This document shows positions 43,372-52,491 of a stretch of 64,000 nt of DNA, in pieces. Within the stretch, counting starts at the first letter, position 1. Each line of letters begins with the position of its first letter. Under the pieces are notes generated by a model that saw only the letters and a program-made list of their open reading frames with translations, searched no databases and had not been told where the DNA came from. This stretch comes from Cyanobacteria bacterium UBA6446 (GTDB taxonomy: Bacteria > Cyanobacteriota > Vampirovibrionia > Gastranaerophilales > Gastranaerophilaceae), in contig DJOE01000004.1 in NCBI GenBank assembly GCA_002438405.1, positions 1 to 64,000 on the forward strand. The letters are read 5' to 3'. The translations under genes and the position numbers were made by a program.

Positions 43372-44109
43372 ATGAGAAGAATTTTAATAGTTTCAGCTTT
43401 ATTAGTTTTTTCCGGTAGTGCATTTGCCGCAGGGAATTACAGCTATCAACAAAATTCTACTCAACCGGAATATAATTCTAACTACTATGCACCAGAAACT
43501 TTTAACGTAAATAACAATACATTAAAAGGTAGTGTTGTTACTGTTCCGGCAGGTCAAACTTTTAGAGCTGCATTAATGGCTCCAATAAGTTCTGAAACAG
43601 CTTACCAAGGACAAACTATCACACTAGCATTAAGTTCTGACTTTTACTATAAAGGAAACAGAATTGCTCCAGCAGGAAGCTCCGTAACTGGTACAGTTAT
43701 TGAAGTTTCAAAAGCAAAACACGGAACTATGAATGGGAAATTAACACTTAGATTTACATCAATAATCACTCCGAGCGGATTAAATATTCCAATCTCTGCA
43801 TTAATTAAAACAGATGATAATACCGGAGCCTTAATCGGTGGAACAAAATTTGAAACAACCACTGAGTATGCAAAAGATATTGCAATCGGAGCAGGAGCCG
43901 GTGCAGTATTAGGAACAATCGCAGGACCTCTTTCTGGTGGTAGTGTAGGACGAGGTGCAGCACTTATGACCGCTGTTGGAGCAGGTGGCGGACTTGTAAA
44001 ATCTATTTGGGATAAAGGTTCAGATGTAGAAATTCCAGCAAATGCATCTGTTGAACTAATTCTTACCCAACCGATTACAGTAAATCCGTCAAGCTCTCAA
44101 AATCAGTAA
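43372..44109 (+). CDS. Exported TrbI/VirB10-domain-like protein, 245 aa
   Basis: A signal peptide (MRRILIVSALLVFSGSAFA) is followed by a beta-barrel-like domain with VPAGQTFRAALMAPISSETA, GNRIAPAGSSVTGTVIEVSK, KLTLRFTSIITPSGLNIPIS and IPANASVELILTQPITV, the last strand resembling the end of TrbI/VirB10 domains. A Gly/Ala-rich helical hairpin (AIGAGAGAVLGTIAGPLSG) sits inside it, as VirB10 has its antenna there. No other conjugation genes are present, so I infer an envelope-spanning or outer-membrane partner for the downstream TonB system. Strong GGGAGGAG site. Confidence 0.7.
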   Translation: MRRILIVSALLVFSGSAFAAGNYSYQQNSTQPEYNSNYYAPETFNVNNNTLKGSVVTVPAGQTFRAALMAPISSETAYQGQTITLALSSDFYYKGNRIAPAGSSVTGTVIEVSKAKHGTMNGKLTLRFTSIITPSGLNIPISALIKTDDNTGALIGGTKFETTTEYAKDIAIGAGAGAVLGTIAGPLSGGSVGRGAALMTAVGAGGGLVKSIWDKGSDVEIPANASVELILTQPITVNPSSSQNQ

Positions 44110-44192
44110 ATCGGGCAATAATTTTATTTTTACTTTAAAATAGAATTATTAATAGAAATAGAAAATTAAATTATTTGTTGTTAGGGAATAAA

Positions 44193-45452
44193 ATGTCAAT
44201 ATTAGGGAAATACACTGAAAATGTAAATAACAGAAGAGAATACAATGAAAACTCTTCAAGAAACAAATCCGATTTTGTAATGCCAGCTGTTACAAGAGAA
44301 GAAGATGATGATTCAATTTCATTAAAACAAGGGGTTGTAATTTCTACAATTTTACACCCTGCAACCTTACTTACAATATGGCTTATTGTAACAATACTTG
44401 CTATTTTTGGAATTAATCTTTCAATATTTAATAAGCCCCAACCTAAAACAAAAGATATTGAATTTGTTCTTGTTGATAAAGAACAAACACCAAAGAATAA
44501 AAACACAAAATTTAGAGCAGACAAAAATTCAAGAACAGGCGGAATTAATAACCCTAAACTTCCTGTTTCTATGCCATCATCTGCTCCATCTGCAGCTCCA
44601 AAAGCTGCATCTCCGGCACCGGCTCCTGCTCCGGCCCCTAAAAAACAATCAATAATAAACAAAATATCTCAAAGTGTTGCACCTAAAAAGGCGCCAAGCC
44701 CAGCGCAACCTAAAATGACGACTCAACAAAAGAATGTTAAACCATCACCAACAGTTGAAAAAGCAATACCAAAACCAACTGTTGCAAGACCTCAACCACC
44801 AACAGCTAGACCGTCTGTCAAACCGCCAATGACACCAAAAACGGTTTCAAGACCAAGTTCTTCACCGTTTAAAGTTCCAGTTCCTGCAGGTGGGACAAAA
44901 GCAGGACAATATGCAACAGGACCTATCAGTGGTTCTGGTTCATCTAGAAACGGCGGATCAAGAGGTAGTGGAACTTATGCACCAAATCCGTCACTAGCTC
45001 CAGTAGGAAGTGGTTCAGGTTCAAGAATTGCATCATCTGGTTCTGGAACGGGTAGAAGTGGTTCAGGCACAGGTTCCGGTTACGGAAGAGGCTCTGGCTC
45101 TGGCGGAGGAAACCCAGGAGGTGGCGGAGGTCGTCCTGGAATTGACGCAATCAGAGAACCGGATTTTGGTCCATATATGAGAGAACTTCAAAGAAGAATC
45201 AAAATGAACTGGGATCCTCCAAAAGGAAATGAAAGTAAACGTGTAGTTCTTTTATTCAAAATTGCGAAAGACGGAAGATTACTTTCATGTAGTGTATTCA
45301 AATCATCTGGTCTTCCAAATGCAGATAAAGCAGCTATAAATGCAGTTCATTTATCCGCACCATTCAGACCTTTACCACCTGAATACAAAAACTCAAGCAT
45401 CGATATTCAATTTACATTTGACTACAATGTATTTGGAGCTTCAAAATACTAA
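44193..45452 (+). CDS. tonB: TonB-family protein
   Basis: A 419-aa protein with one N-terminal transmembrane segment (LLTIWLIVTILAIFGINLSI, residues ~55-75), then a long Pro/Ala/Lys-rich periplasmic spacer (~100-235), a Gly/Ser-rich stretch (~240-325) and a C-terminal TonB domain (PYMRELQRRIKMNWDPPKGN ... VVLLFKIAKDGRLLSCSVFKSSG). TonB passes proton-motive force to outer-membrane machines. I start at ATG 44193 with AGGGA 7 nt upstream. exbB and two exbD genes follow at once. The long glycine-rich linker is unusual. Confidence 0.9.
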   Translation: MSILGKYTENVNNRREYNENSSRNKSDFVMPAVTREEDDDSISLKQGVVISTILHPATLLTIWLIVTILAIFGINLSIFNKPQPKTKDIEFVLVDKEQTPKNKNTKFRADKNSRTGGINNPKLPVSMPSSAPSAAPKAASPAPAPAPAPKKQSIINKISQSVAPKKAPSPAQPKMTTQQKNVKPSPTVEKAIPKPTVARPQPPTARPSVKPPMTPKTVSRPSSSPFKVPVPAGGTKAGQYATGPISGSGSSRNGGSRGSGTYAPNPSLAPVGSGSGSRIASSGSGTGRSGSGTGSGYGRGSGSGGGNPGGGGGRPGIDAIREPDFGPYMRELQRRIKMNWDPPKGNESKRVVLLFKIAKDGRLLSCSVFKSSGLPNADKAAINAVHLSAPFRPLPPEYKNSSIDIQFTFDYNVFGASKY

Positions 45453-45491
45453 TCAGAAAATAAGTTATTACATAAAAAGAGGATAGAAACT

Positions 45492-46151
45492 ATGAATTTA
45501 TTATTAGAATCAATTAAAATGGACTGGCCGGTATTATTACCGATTTTCCTATGTTCAATTTTAGTTGTAGGTGTTGTTATCAGCAAATGGTCATTCTACT
45601 CAAAGAACCAACGTGATATCACTATCTACATGAGAGAATTAAACAGAGAACTTTCTAAAAATGATTTGTCTGCAGCACAAAACATCGCAATCAGATGCGG
45701 TGGTGTTATTGGAGAAGTTATTGAAGAAGCTGTAAGAATTTTTTCAGAACAGAAGAAAGGATTTTCTCGATCATTTGATATTTCAGCAGCATTAGCATCT
45801 AGAAAATTAGAAAGCCATTTAACAATCTTAGGTACTATTGGTGGTGTTGCACCGTTCCTAGGTCTGTTTGGTACAGTTGTAAGAATTTTGCTTATCTTTG
45901 TTGATATGCCAAACTTGGGTGCTAACTCTGGAGCTATCGCATCAGGTATCGGTTCAGCATTGATTGCTACAGCATTCGGTCTTGGTGTTGCGATTGTTGC
46001 AGTAGTATTTTACAACTCATTCCAATCAATTGTTAAACATTACGAAGATGATTTCCAATTAATCAAATTGTTATTCTTGAGCTTTGTAGATTCTGATGAC
46101 AACGAACCTCAACCAACTTCAAAATACTCATCTTCAAAAATCAATTTATAG
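45492..46151 (+). CDS. exbB: MotA/TolQ/ExbB proton-channel protein
   Basis: An inner-membrane protein (219 aa, three helices) forming the proton channel with ExbD. The diagnostic region is LTILGTIGGVAPFLGLFGTVVRI followed by IASGIGSALIATAFGLGVAI. Ribosome site AGAGGATAG. It stands 39 nt after tonB and 12 nt before exbD. Confidence 0.93.
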   Translation: MNLLLESIKMDWPVLLPIFLCSILVVGVVISKWSFYSKNQRDITIYMRELNRELSKNDLSAAQNIAIRCGGVIGEVIEEAVRIFSEQKKGFSRSFDISAALASRKLESHLTILGTIGGVAPFLGLFGTVVRILLIFVDMPNLGANSGAIASGIGSALIATAFGLGVAIVAVVFYNSFQSIVKHYEDDFQLIKLLFLSFVDSDDNEPQPTSKYSSSKINL

Positions 46152-46163
46152 TAAGGTATAAAA

Positions 46164-46631
46164 ATGGCATTTTCATCAAATAAAAAACAAAAACTTTTTA
46201 CAGAAATAAATATCACACCATTAACAGATATTTTCTTAGTTCTGTTGATTATCATGATGGTTATAGCTCCATCATTCAAATCAATGGAAGAAACAGTTGA
46301 TGTTCCTGAGGTTAACAACGGAGCAACTATTGAAGATGCAAAAGTTACTGTTTCAATTACTAAAGATGGAAATATGTATGTTAACGATGAACCAATACAA
46401 GCAGATGCTTTAACGGATAAATTATTAGCTGCAAAAGGTAATAATGAAAAAGCTGAAGTTGTTGTTAAGGCTGATAAAAATGTGAAAAGTGCAACAATAA
46501 TGAATGTTATGAATTCGGCACAAGATGCTGAGTATAAAAAACTCGTTGTTGCAGGTGAACCATTAAGTGCAAAAGCACAACAAGACCTTAACAATAAAAA
46601 CAAAGTAAATGTGCCGGAGGGTGAAGAATAA
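46164..46631 (+). CDS. exbD: ExbD/TolR-family protein 1
   Basis: A single-pass 155-aa protein whose helix bears the conserved Asp: INITPLTDIFLVLLIIMMV. The periplasmic domain follows (VEVPEVN-like strand to GEPLSA). The stop overlaps the start of the second exbD by one base (TAATG), so the two are coupled. Confidence 0.93.
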   Translation: MAFSSNKKQKLFTEINITPLTDIFLVLLIIMMVIAPSFKSMEETVDVPEVNNGATIEDAKVTVSITKDGNMYVNDEPIQADALTDKLLAAKGNNEKAEVVVKADKNVKSATIMNVMNSAQDAEYKKLVVAGEPLSAKAQQDLNNKNKVNVPEGEE

Positions 46632-47011
46632 TGAAAAAAACATTCAACGAAATCAATATTACACCATTAACAGATATCTTTCTGGTACTTTTAATCATTA
46701 TGATGGTTGTAGCACCAATGCTTGACCAACAAGGTATTGGTTTGACAGTTCCAGAGAATGTTGAACAAACTAAAATGAACAAAGAATCAAAAATTTTAAC
46801 GGTTACAGTTACAAGCAACAACAAATATTATATTCACAATGTTGAAGTTCCTGCTGATAATCTTGGTAATGTTCTAAGTCAAGAAATCAAGAATTATCCG
46901 GACGGTTTACTCATTGAAACAGATGGAAATTCTAACCACGGAACAGTTGTAAAATTGATGGATAAAGCAAGAGAAGTTGGGGTTAACGCAATTTCTTTGG
47001 ATCAAATTTAA
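46631..47011 (+). CDS. exbD: ExbD/TolR-family protein 2
   Basis: A second ExbD, 126 aa, with the same membrane helix (INITPLTDIFLVLLIIMMVV) but a different periplasmic domain (GIGLTVPENVEQTKMNKESK). ExbD acts as a dimer, so a heterodimer is possible. It is last in the cluster and followed by a terminator. Confidence 0.93.
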   Translation: MKKTFNEINITPLTDIFLVLLIIMMVVAPMLDQQGIGLTVPENVEQTKMNKESKILTVTVTSNNKYYIHNVEVPADNLGNVLSQEIKNYPDGLLIETDGNSNHGTVVKLMDKAREVGVNAISLDQI

Positions 47012-47037
47012 AATAATAAATACATAGTTAAAAATAT

Positions 47038-47070
47038 AACCCTCAATAAAATATTTTATTGAGGGTTTTG
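47038..47070. terminator. Terminator after the exbD pair, probably bidirectional
   Basis: AACCCTCAATAAAAT / ATTTTATTGAGGGTT forms a 15-bp stem followed by TTG/TTTTG; it lies between convergent genes. Confidence 0.9.
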
Positions 47071-47094
47071 ATTTTGATTATTTATAACTTTTAA

Positions 47095-48222
47095 CTACTT
47101 AATTTTAACCCTTGGAACAACAGACATTCCGGGAACAATATTATATTTTGTATAATCTTCATCAAACATAATTTTAACGGGAACTCTTTGAACTATTTTT
47201 ACGTAACTACCAACAGCATTTTCCGGAGGGAATAAACTTGATTTAGCACCTGTAGCTCTTTGGATACTATCAACATGAGCTTTGAATTTTTTCCCTGGGT
47301 AAGTATCAACAGAAATCCAAGCCCTTTGTCCAGGGTGCATGTGAGTCAATTGACCCTCTTTGTAGTTTGCTACAACCCAAATTTGTTCAGGAACAACTGA
47401 CAATAGAGGTTGTCCAACCTGAACATAGTTACCTTGTTCAACACTTCTTGCAGAAATCTTTCCGTTTGATGGAGCATATATTTTTGTATAGCTTAAATTT
47501 AATTTAGCTTGTTCAACTTCGGCTTCCAATCTTTGGATTTCAGCTTGAACTGATTGAGTTTTAGCAATTGAGGATTCAAGTTCTGATTTCATAGCTTTTG
47601 AACGATTTGAAGCAGATTGATAATTTGCGTTTGAAACATCTAAATCTTTAGAACTTCTATCATAGTCTTGTTTAGATACAACACCTGTTTTATACATTTC
47701 GTTATATCTTTTGTAATCTTTTTGAGCAAAATCAAGCTTTGACATTGCAGAAGTTGTATCATCAACAGACTGACTAACATTTGATGCATTTTTAGAAACA
47801 TCATGAGTTGAAACATTCAATCTGGCTTTAGCTTCTGCCAATTTAGCTTCTGCCTGCTGCAATTTTACTTTATAATCATTAGGATCAATTTCCAAAAGAA
47901 GTTCACCCTTTTTAACTTGTTGGTTATCATCAACCAGTAAATGAATTACTGGACCAGAGACCCTTGGAGCAACAGAAATTATTCTACCTTCAACAAAAGC
48001 ATCATCGGTTGATTGATAATGTGTTGCCATGATTGCGGCATAAACACCTAACAATATCAAAATACCGGCAGCAATAGCGGGTAAAAAGACTCTTTTTTTA
48101 GTTAATTTCGGACGACGCTTTTTTAGTTTTGCCTTTGCCAAAATTTCTAAGTCTTCTCGACTTCTTCTCCATTTTCCTACGGGGTGGGAATCTTCACTAA
48201 AATTTTTCTTAAAATTTGTCAT
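47095..48222 (-). CDS. emrA: HlyD/EmrA-type membrane fusion protein
   Basis: A periplasmic adaptor (375 aa) anchored by one N-terminal helix (VFLPAIAAGILILLGVYAAI). The following biotinyl-lipoyl halves (VAPRVSGPVIHLLVDDNQQV and TKIYAPSNGKISARSVEQGNYV) flank a long coiled-coil hairpin (~110-225). EmrA proteins link an inner-membrane MFS pump (EmrB) to TolC. The gene follows marR by 14 nt and a TolC homologue is divergent, but no emrB is present. Confidence 0.92.
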   Translation of the reverse strand: MTNFKKNFSEDSHPVGKWRRSREDLEILAKAKLKKRRPKLTKKRVFLPAIAAGILILLGVYAAIMATHYQSTDDAFVEGRIISVAPRVSGPVIHLLVDDNQQVKKGELLLEIDPNDYKVKLQQAEAKLAEAKARLNVSTHDVSKNASNVSQSVDDTTSAMSKLDFAQKDYKRYNEMYKTGVVSKQDYDRSSKDLDVSNANYQSASNRSKAMKSELESSIAKTQSVQAEIQRLEAEVEQAKLNLSYTKIYAPSNGKISARSVEQGNYVQVGQPLLSVVPEQIWVVANYKEGQLTHMHPGQRAWISVDTYPGKKFKAHVDSIQRATGAKSSLFPPENAVGSYVKIVQRVPVKIMFDEDYTKYNIVPGMSVVPRVKIK

Positions 48223-48236
48223 ATTTTCCTCTTATC

Positions 48237-48695
48237 TTATATTTGTATATTTACTTTTGCTAATAAATTTTTCTTAATTTCAGAAAGAATTTCAAAAAAC
48301 GCATCGACTTTTTCTTCTGGAATATCTTTACAAGTGTAAGCCCAAAGTCTTAAAATAGTTGGTTTAACTTGCTCATAAACGTTTCGCCCCTCATCAGTTA
48401 TTGAAATTTTGAAAGTTTTTCGACCTGAAACACTTTCTGTTTTGGTAATATAACCTTTATTTTCTAATATCGAAACAATTCTTGAAACATTTGCTCTATC
48501 TTTTAGAGTTAAGGCTGAAATTTGTCTTTGATAAAGTTCTTCATTTTCAATCAAAACAGATAAAACTGAAAATTGTTCTGGAGTAACATCGTATTGAAGA
48601 TTCGAAAATGTTTGTATAGCAAGCATTTTTGACAAGTTTCCAACACCTGTCAATTCCAAACCTATTTTATGTTTCATTTTCTGTTCGTTGTCCAT
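48237..48695 (-). CDS. MarR-family transcriptional regulator
   Basis: A winged-helix regulator of 152 aa with TPEQFSVLSVLIENEELYQR, LTLKDRANVSRIVSILENKG and a wing SVSGRKTFKISITDEG. I start at the ATG 48695 (MDNEQKM) with AAGGAAATC upstream; an earlier start would run through the operator. MarR proteins usually repress drug-efflux operons and are released by ligands. It leads the emrA transcript and faces the tolC-like gene across a palindrome. Confidence 0.92.
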   Translation of the reverse strand: MDNEQKMKHKIGLELTGVGNLSKMLAIQTFSNLQYDVTPEQFSVLSVLIENEELYQRQISALTLKDRANVSRIVSILENKGYITKTESVSGRKTFKISITDEGRNVYEQVKPTILRLWAYTCKDIPEEKVDAFFEILSEIKKNLLAKVNIQI

Positions 48696-48707
48696 GATTT
48701 CCTTTTG

Positions 48708-48723
48708 TGTTATCATAATAACA
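48708..48723. promoter_or_regulatory. Candidate MarR operator
   Basis: The perfect inverted repeat TGTTAT-CATA-ATAACA lies between the divergent marR and tolC-like genes, 12 nt from the marR start and 21 nt from the tolC start, well placed to repress both. Confidence 0.6.
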
Positions 48724-48744
48724 TAAAAAAGGATAAAAAATAGC

Positions 48745-50115
48745 ATGAAAAAACTTAAATTAATAATTTTACTTATATGTTTAACCCTAATTCCGACACA
48801 AACATTGGCAAAAACAAAGAATATTCAGGATAACAACGATTTACAATACATGAATTTAACTTGGTGGCAAAAATTCAACGACCAAAAGTTGAATGATTAT
48901 TTAATGACAATATACAAAAATAATCCTGATTTAAAAATTGCAACCATTAAAAATAAACAATCTCAACAGGTAATGAAACAAGCTTTTGCAAATCAACTAC
49001 CTCAATTGTACTTTAATGGCACAATGCAAAGAGAATTCACCGGAAGTACACAAAGATTTGGTGATGTTGTTATTCCTGATTACAACCAAGCACATTATAT
49101 CTTGCCTCTTACTATGTCTTATGAAGTTGATTTGTGGGGAGAAAATTATTTAAAAACTAAAAGTTTGAAAAAACAAATTGAAATGACAACCCAAGATGAA
49201 AGAGCATCATATATTTCAATTTCATCAAATTTTGCATCAAATTATTACACCTTGATTGGAATTGACAAGCTTATCCAAAATCAAAAAGATTTGTTAAAAA
49301 TCGAGCAAGATATTGTAAATTTGGAAGAACAAAAATATAACAGTGGTTTATGCCCCATTGCAGAAGTTTTATCCGAAAAACAATCTTTAACACAAATGCA
49401 AGAAAGGTTGAACTCATTAGCTGAAAGACAAGATATTGTAGTAAACCAACTAATTACTCAACTTGGTGATAGAATGCTTACAAAAATAGACCGAAGCAAT
49501 TATGATTCAATATCAACAATTTCAACACCAAATGACATTTCAACAGAATACATTGGGAATAGACCTGATGTTCAGAAAGCAGAATTATACATTCAAAAAA
49601 CCGGAATTGATGTAAAAGTCGCAAGAAGAGATTTTTTACCAAAATTCAGAGTTTATGGTCAAGTAGGATTTAACTCTTACGATTGGTGCAGAATGTTTGC
49701 ACCTCATACATTCCTATCAACTGCCGGTGTTGCACCATCACTTGATTTATTCACAGGTGGATACAAAAAAGCGGTTTTAAGATACAACAAACTTGAATAC
49801 GAAAAAGCTCTACAAATATATGAAAAAGCAATTCTATCTTCAATTCAAGAGTTGAATGATGCAATGATGAGTATTAAAACAGCTAATTCAAATTACGAAA
49901 AAAGCAAAGAACGTTACAATCTTGAAAAAGAAAAACTTGATTTGTCTAACAATCAATACAAAATTGGTGGAAGAGCTAAACTCGACAACATGAAAGACCA
50001 ACAAAATATTTTGATTGTTGAAGAAGATATGGTTACAAATAATATTAATAGAGTAATTTCAACTATTAATTTGTACAAAGCTACCGGCGGTAAAGATTTT
50101 ACCCAAGATTTATAA
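48745..50115 (+). CDS. TolC-like outer-membrane efflux protein
   Basis: A 456-aa outer-membrane factor with signal peptide (KLIILLICLTLIPTQTLA, no lipobox). It has the two outer-membrane-efflux repeats: NPDLKIATIKNKQSQQVMKQ and YIGNRPDVQKAELYIQKTG with the second helical pair (YKIGGRAKLDNMKDQQNILI). NodT/OprM-type pattern. It would form the exit duct for the divergent EmrA-like adaptor. AAAGGAT ribosome site. Confidence 0.92.
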   Translation: MKKLKLIILLICLTLIPTQTLAKTKNIQDNNDLQYMNLTWWQKFNDQKLNDYLMTIYKNNPDLKIATIKNKQSQQVMKQAFANQLPQLYFNGTMQREFTGSTQRFGDVVIPDYNQAHYILPLTMSYEVDLWGENYLKTKSLKKQIEMTTQDERASYISISSNFASNYYTLIGIDKLIQNQKDLLKIEQDIVNLEEQKYNSGLCPIAEVLSEKQSLTQMQERLNSLAERQDIVVNQLITQLGDRMLTKIDRSNYDSISTISTPNDISTEYIGNRPDVQKAELYIQKTGIDVKVARRDFLPKFRVYGQVGFNSYDWCRMFAPHTFLSTAGVAPSLDLFTGGYKKAVLRYNKLEYEKALQIYEKAILSSIQELNDAMMSIKTANSNYEKSKERYNLEKEKLDLSNNQYKIGGRAKLDNMKDQQNILIVEEDMVTNNINRVISTINLYKATGGKDFTQDL

Positions 50116-50119
50116 TAAA

Positions 50120-51853
50120 TTAAATTGTTGCCGGAACTTTAACCGAATAATTATGAGAGAAAGTTTCAATAGGAATAACAAAACCAAAAGTGTTATAATC
50201 TTTGGTAGAACTTTCCGCAATAACTCGTCCTCCGTGGGCTTCAATAATTTTTTTTGTTAAATACATTCCAATTTCAACTCCAACTTTATCAAATTTTTGT
50301 CCAGAAGTTGAATATTTTGAGAATAAAAAATCCATACTCTCTGGTGGAATATATTTACTTGAATTTTTTACTCTAAATTCAAAAGAATGTTTTCTTTGGT
50401 GCATACTAATTTCAACTTTTGAACCACAATAGGCATAAGAAATACCATTCCTAATAAAAATTGACATAACCCGACCAAGTTCCATTTTATCACCCGATAT
50501 TTTTAAATCAGCAACAGATGGCGAGATATTAATTTTTAAAGAATTGTCACTTATTGTTTTTGATAATTTTTCTAAACAAGAATGAATTATAGGCATTACG
50601 TCAAAGTTTGTATAATTCAACACTGCTTCTCCGTTTTCAAACTTGTATGTTGCAAGAAGAGTGTAAAGCATTTCATACATATATTTACAAGAATCTAATG
50701 TCAAGGCAATCATCTCTGATTGAGCTTCATTGAATTCTCCAAACTGACCGCTAAGCAATAATTCAAGAGAACGAATTTGTGCAAGTGTAGGAGTTTTCAA
50801 ATCGTGACTTAATGTTGCAATATAAGTTTCTCTTTGATCGTTAATCCGTTTTTCACTTTCAATATTTTTGGCAAATGACATTACATATTCTGGAATTTCA
50901 TTTTCATCTCTTAATAGTACAACACTCACATCGTAAGTATATTTATCCCCATTTGCAGCAACACAAATTTTTTCAAAATGATTTGATTTATTTTGCTCCA
51001 AAACCTCATTATGGGTTGCTACAACAAGCTTTTTTAAATCATTAACATCATATTTGATATTTAATCCCTCAACAGTTGCATCAATTCCATTGAGCAAAAA
51101 ATCTTTAGCTTTTTCATTACCAAAAACAAAATTTCCTTGAGTATCTAAAATAAATGCCATTAATGGTAAATGATTTAGCAATAAACATAAGCGAGAATTC
51201 GAAAATTCTAAAGTTTTTTTCAAATTAGCAGAATCAGTAATATTACGAGTAAGAGTCAACACTCCAACAACAATACCATTACTAATAATAGGAGATGAAA
51301 TCCTTTCATAAATTTGTTCTCGGCCATCTCGAAAAAACTTCATGTTATAAGTAATTGGGGTTCGTTGCGTCATCGCAAGAGCATCATACCCCGCAATCTT
51401 ATCTGCATCTTTTTTATCAAACAATTCCTCAGGGGTTTTACCAATAACACTTTCTGATGGAAGACCAATAAATTTTAAAAATACATTTGAGCACATTGTA
51501 TAACGCATTTTGGTATCTTTACAAACAACAATTTCTGTTGACATGTCAAAAACATTACCCAAAAGTCTTGCCATGTCACAATCACAATCGTTCAATACAT
51601 TACAACATTTATACTTTAAAAATTCATCATTATTTATATTTAATTTTTTGTTGATAACATAATTGTCAAAAATATATTCTATTGTCAAAAAGATAATAGT
51701 TGCGCAAACAGTAGCTTTAGTCGGAATTAAAACAAATTCATCTAAAACAGAACAACTGAAAAATAAAATTATGAAAAAAAACAAAACTCCATGAGTTAAA
51801 AACATTCGGACTTTCAAATTAAATATATCTTTCAATTTTGTTTTCAAATTCAT
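50120..51853 (-). CDS. PAS-domain sensor histidine kinase (orphan)
   Basis: A 577-aa inner-membrane kinase. Two N-terminal helices (LTHGVLFFFIILFFSCSVLD and KATVCATIIFLTIEYIF) are followed by two PAS domains (FDMSTEIVVCKDTKMRYTMC, LPLMAFILDTQGNFVFGNEK), a dimerisation box with phospho-acceptor His (ATLSHDLKTPTLAQ) and an ATPase domain (FIRNGISYAY, VGVEIGMYLTKKIIEAHGGR). I start at ATG 51853 with AGGA 9 nt upstream; an earlier Met gives 22 extra residues. No response regulator is adjacent. Confidence 0.9.
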   Translation of the reverse strand: MNLKTKLKDIFNLKVRMFLTHGVLFFFIILFFSCSVLDEFVLIPTKATVCATIIFLTIEYIFDNYVINKKLNINNDEFLKYKCCNVLNDCDCDMARLLGNVFDMSTEIVVCKDTKMRYTMCSNVFLKFIGLPSESVIGKTPEELFDKKDADKIAGYDALAMTQRTPITYNMKFFRDGREQIYERISSPIISNGIVVGVLTLTRNITDSANLKKTLEFSNSRLCLLLNHLPLMAFILDTQGNFVFGNEKAKDFLLNGIDATVEGLNIKYDVNDLKKLVVATHNEVLEQNKSNHFEKICVAANGDKYTYDVSVVLLRDENEIPEYVMSFAKNIESEKRINDQRETYIATLSHDLKTPTLAQIRSLELLLSGQFGEFNEAQSEMIALTLDSCKYMYEMLYTLLATYKFENGEAVLNYTNFDVMPIIHSCLEKLSKTISDNSLKINISPSVADLKISGDKMELGRVMSIFIRNGISYAYCGSKVEISMHQRKHSFEFRVKNSSKYIPPESMDFLFSKYSTSGQKFDKVGVEIGMYLTKKIIEAHGGRVIAESSTKDYNTFGFVIPIETFSHNYSVKVPATI

Positions 51854-51964
51854 TTCATTCCTATTATAATTACATATATCTTTTTCTTTGCTAATATATT
51901 TAACTACAATATTAGACATAATAACATTGCCACAGTGGGTAATTTATTAATATTATTTTTGAAC

Positions 51965-52006
51965 AAATAAAAAGATAATCACGCAAAACGCATGATTATC
52001 TTTAAA
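51965..52006. terminator. Terminator between the 130-aa gene and the kinase
   Basis: AAAGATAATCA / TGATTATCTTT stem with T-rich sequence on the minus strand. Confidence 0.8.
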
Positions 52007-52025
52007 AGGTCTTATTTTTAGAAAA

Positions 52026-52418
52026 TTATTTTTGTTCTTTTGGAGCAACAGGAGGTTGAGGGGGAGTCATATCATTAGGTTTCCCAAAATCTCTTGGAGC
52101 AGGTCCTTCTGGTCTGAATTCTCGATGCTTTTTATGATGTCTTAACATCTTGTGTTCAGGGGCTCTAAAACCTTCACCAGGTCCACCAAATTCGCTACGA
52201 TAACCGTGATTAATCATAGGAGCCGGAGGCATTGGTTGCATTATACCTTGATGAATTGGGCAAGGTGCAGGGCAATTGCATTTTGGTTTCAAGATATTAG
52301 CACTTAACAAAATAGCTAATGTTCCACCAACAAAGACTGCACCTGCAATAAATGTAAACTCTTTCAACTTTTTAATAGCCTTTTCCTTACAATCACACTT
52401 TTTAGTTTCTTCTGTCAT
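52026..52418 (-). CDS. Cys/His/Pro-rich membrane protein, 130 aa
   Basis: Not recognised. The N-terminus MTEETKKCDCKEK is followed by a single helix (FIAGAVFVGGTLAILLSANI), then CNCPAPCPIHQG and a Pro-, His- and Arg-rich tail (HKMLRHHKKHREFRPEG) ending PPQPPVAPKEQK. The paired cysteines on both sides of the membrane and the histidines could bind metal. Strong ribosome site AAGGAGGT. It lies between the kinase and the PfkB gene on the same strand. Confidence 0.7.
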   Translation of the reverse strand: MTEETKKCDCKEKAIKKLKEFTFIAGAVFVGGTLAILLSANILKPKCNCPAPCPIHQGIMQPMPPAPMINHGYRSEFGGPGEGFRAPEHKMLRHHKKHREFRPEGPAPRDFGKPNDMTPPQPPVAPKEQK

Positions 52419-52491
52419 CTATGACCTCCTTATTTTACAAGTTACATTTATATAACGATGTAAAATTTTAAAAGTTCAAAACGAACTAAAT

